A stretch of 64,000 nucleotides of DNA from Pararhizobium qamdonense. Lineage in GTDB: Bacteria; Pseudomonadota; Alphaproteobacteria; Rhizobiales; Rhizobiaceae. This document shows positions 62,331-64,000 of this stretch, piece after piece. The number at the start of each line of letters is the position of its first letter. Position 1 is the first letter of the stretch. The stretch is from positions 3,102,001-3,166,000 of the forward strand of contig NZ_CP119566.1 of assembly GCF_029277445.1 (NCBI RefSeq), written 5' to 3'. Below the pieces are notes generated by a model. The model saw only the letters and a program-made list of their open reading frames with translations, was not told where the DNA came from and did no database searches. The translations under genes and the position numbers were made by a program.

Positions 62331-62573
62331 TGTTGAATTCCGGCCTCTATACTCTGTGTGCCGATACATGGGACGGCCTTTTAAGGTTTCAACCGATCAC
62401 GTTCGCGGCTGCATGTAAATCAGCGGCTTATAAAATGGCTAGGATGTCACCAAATCTGGCCTTCATCCGGCCTTGCTGGAAAATCGGATTGCTTTTCGGC
62501 TATTGCCGCCGCAAAACTCGGACGCTGCACCGTTTTCTCAGCCGACCCTTTCTCGTATTTCCAAAGGTTTCCC

Positions 62574-63410
62574 GTGCCTCTCGACGTCATCGCTCTCGTT
62601 CTGTTTGGAGCGCTCCTGCATGCGACTTGGAATGCACTGGTCAAGGCCGGATCGGAAAAGTCGCTCGATGCGGCGATGATTGCGCTGGGTGCCGCCGTCG
62701 TCGCCCTGCCCTTCCTCCCCTTCATGCCGCTGCCGCATCCGGATGCCTGGCCGTTCATTCTGGTTTCGGCGCTGTTCCAGTTCGCCTATTTCCAGCTTGT
62801 CGCCGCTGCCTACCGCGCCGGCGATATCGGCCTCGTCTATCCGCTGATGCGCGGCGTGGCACCGTTGCTAGTGGCGGCGACAAGTGGGGCGATCATCGGC
62901 GAAAACCTGTCGAGCGGCGCGATTGCCGGCGTCCTGACGATCTCGACCGGCGTGCTGACGCTCGCCTTCGAAGCGCGCAAGGGCGGCAAGCGCGCCATCC
63001 TGCTGGCGCTGGCCAATGCCGTGGTGATTGCCTGCTATACCTATGTCGATGGGATCGGTGCGCGGCTGGCGCTCAATCCCATCTCCTACACGCTGTGGAT
63101 GGCGCTCCTGCCACCGGTGCTTCTGTTTACATGGGCTTTTGCAAAACGCGGCTTTGCGCCGGTGCTCTTCCACGTACGCCATCAATGGTGGCGCGGTCTG
63201 ATCGGCGGCGGCGGCTCGATCGGCGCCTATGGCCTGGCGCTGTGGGCCATGACAAAAGCGCCGGTGGCAACGGTGGCGGCGTTGCGCGAAACATCGATCC
63301 TGTTTGCCATCGTCATCTCGATCGTCTTCCTGAAGGAACGCGTCAGCATCTTCCGCATCGTTGCTGCCTGCCTCATTGCGCTGGGGGCACTGATGCTGAA
63401 GCTGGCTTGA
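62574..63410 (+). CDS. EamA/DMT family transporter
   Basis: A 278-residue inner-membrane protein with ten hydrophobic segments in two EamA-type halves. The first half has LFGALLHATWNALVKAG and IGLVYPLMRGVAPLLVA; the second has APVATVAALRETSILFAIV and VSIFRIVAACLIALGALML. It likely exports a metabolite; substrate unknown. It starts at GTG 62574. Confidence 0.85.
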   Translation: MPLDVIALVLFGALLHATWNALVKAGSEKSLDAAMIALGAAVVALPFLPFMPLPHPDAWPFILVSALFQFAYFQLVAAAYRAGDIGLVYPLMRGVAPLLVAATSGAIIGENLSSGAIAGVLTISTGVLTLAFEARKGGKRAILLALANAVVIACYTYVDGIGARLALNPISYTLWMALLPPVLLFTWAFAKRGFAPVLFHVRHQWWRGLIGGGGSIGAYGLALWAMTKAPVATVAALRETSILFAIVISIVFLKERVSIFRIVAACLIALGALMLKLA

Positions 63411-63429
63411 GCGATGATTGACGCCAAGT

Positions 63430-63717
63430 TCAGGCGGCAGATTTTGCAGGAAGAACTTCGGCCTTGATCCGATCCCCGTTTTGCCGCGACGCGACCGCGA
63501 GATCATACGTGGCCTGAAGTCCGAGCCAGAACTGAGGATCATTTCCAAAGAACTGACCGAGCCTCAAAGCGGTATCGGCGGAAATAGCCCGTTTTCCAGT
63601 CAGAATTTCGGAAATCCGGCCGGAGTTTATGCGCAACGCGAGGGCCAACGCGTTGCCTGTCATGCTGCGCGCATCCAATTCTTCTCTTAGCATCGCGCCT
63701 GGGTGAACCTCAAACAT
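63430..63717 (-). CDS. higA: HigA-type antitoxin (XRE family)
   Basis: A 95-residue helix-turn-helix protein of the VapI/HigA type (HPGAMLREELDARSMTG, LALALRINSGRISEILTGKRAISADTALRLGQFFG). It should neutralise the HigB-like toxin encoded 11 bp upstream and repress the operon. Toxin before antitoxin is the usual higBA order. Confidence 0.88.
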   Translation of the reverse strand: MFEVHPGAMLREELDARSMTGNALALALRINSGRISEILTGKRAISADTALRLGQFFGNDPQFWLGLQATYDLAVASRQNGDRIKAEVLPAKSAA

Positions 63718-63728
63718 TCCAGTCTCCT

Positions 63729-64000
63729 TCAGTGGTAATCGACGATTTCCACGTCATAAGCGTGCCCATCTTCAAATCGGAAACACAGCCGCCAAGGCCC
63801 ATTGATGGTCATGGCCCATTGGTTTTTTCGATCGCCCGACAACTTATGCAAACCAACCGATTTCAGAGGAGCCAGATCGTCAAGCGACCGGGCATTCTGC
63901 AACATGACCAGCCGCATTTTTGCCTTGCCGGCATCCAAGCCTGAAAACTTTGATTTTCCGCTCTCTGTAAATTGCCGTGTCGCGGTATTGGCGATCGATT
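63729..64000 (-). CDS. higB: HigB/RelE-type toxin, 5' end cut by window edge
   Basis: The frame is open to the last base of the window. Visible residues begin SIANTATRQFTESGKSKFSG and end with WRLCFRFEDGHAYDVEIVDYH, matching the ~92-residue RelE-like HigB ribosome-dependent mRNA endonuclease. Only about three codons appear to be missing beyond the edge. The shorter frame starting at TTG 63938 is not the real start. Confidence 0.88.
   Translation of the reverse strand, partial: SIANTATRQFTESGKSKFSGLDAGKAKMRLVMLQNARSLDDLAPLKSVGLHKLSGDRKNQWAMTINGPWRLCFRFEDGHAYDVEIVDYH

Overview
This window looks like a chromosomal segment of a member of the Rhizobiaceae (Rhizobium/Agrobacterium/Allorhizobium relatives). 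Evidence: GC-rich coding bias with long mirror open frames, the PleD-DivK two-component pair, DUF1467, DUF982, DUF983 and DUF3572 family proteins, a short prolyl-tRNA synthetase, a nuoA-N operon carrying extra helix-hairpin-helix proteins, and direct-repeat LexA operators (GTTC-N7-GTTC) of the alphaproteobacterial type. The genus cannot be fixed from the sequence alone.

Layout. 0-3.3 kb: end of rnr, a DUF983 protein, a NUDIX hydrolase, an MFS transporter and rpmG, all on +. 3.3-3.9 kb: a long AT-rich gap with a probable minus-strand structured RNA. 3.9-6.9 kb: pleD and divK (-), then a DUF3572 protein and a HAD-like protein (+). 7.0-9.6 kb: LexA-controlled dinB with an N-terminal zinc-ribbon extension, and an L,D-transpeptidase. 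9.7-18.6 kb: dnaE1, an unlisted 28-residue SOS peptide gene, a secreted protein, lolD, lolC, proS, a second candidate RNA and DUF1467. 18.7-38.1 kb: one long minus-strand unit, nuoA-N followed by birA, rnj and mce. It is interrupted between nuoC and nuoD by a four-helix-bundle (23S-intervening-sequence type) gene flanked by inverted GAATAGC repeats. 38.7-41.3 kb: a DUF982 protein, two tRNA-Asp, one tRNA-Val, a lipoprotein and small proteins. 41.4-46.8 kb: a YhaN/YhaO nuclease pair divergent from a MarR regulator. 46.9-55 kb: an exported phytase-esterase-like protein, HU, lon, clpX and clpP. 55.2-64 kb: accessory metabolism (phospholipase D family, EEP hydrolase, cytochrome P450, SDR, cupin, O-acetylhomoserine sulfhydrylase, CoA-binding protein, EamA transporter), with a HigBA toxin-antitoxin pair cut by the right edge.

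How the genes work together. Core functions dominate: respiratory complex I, replication (dnaE1), lipoprotein export, and protein quality control (lon, clpX, clpP). The most notable new-looking signal is at 13.38-13.53 kb. A 28-codon single-membrane-span peptide has a good ribosome binding site and a promoter containing three LexA half-sites (GTTC-N7-GTTC-N7-GTTC), beside dnaE1 and about 6 kb from LexA-controlled dinB. It has the profile of an SOS-induced division inhibitor such as Caulobacter SidA. The second is the cassette inside the nuo operon, whose gene appears to start at an ATA codon.
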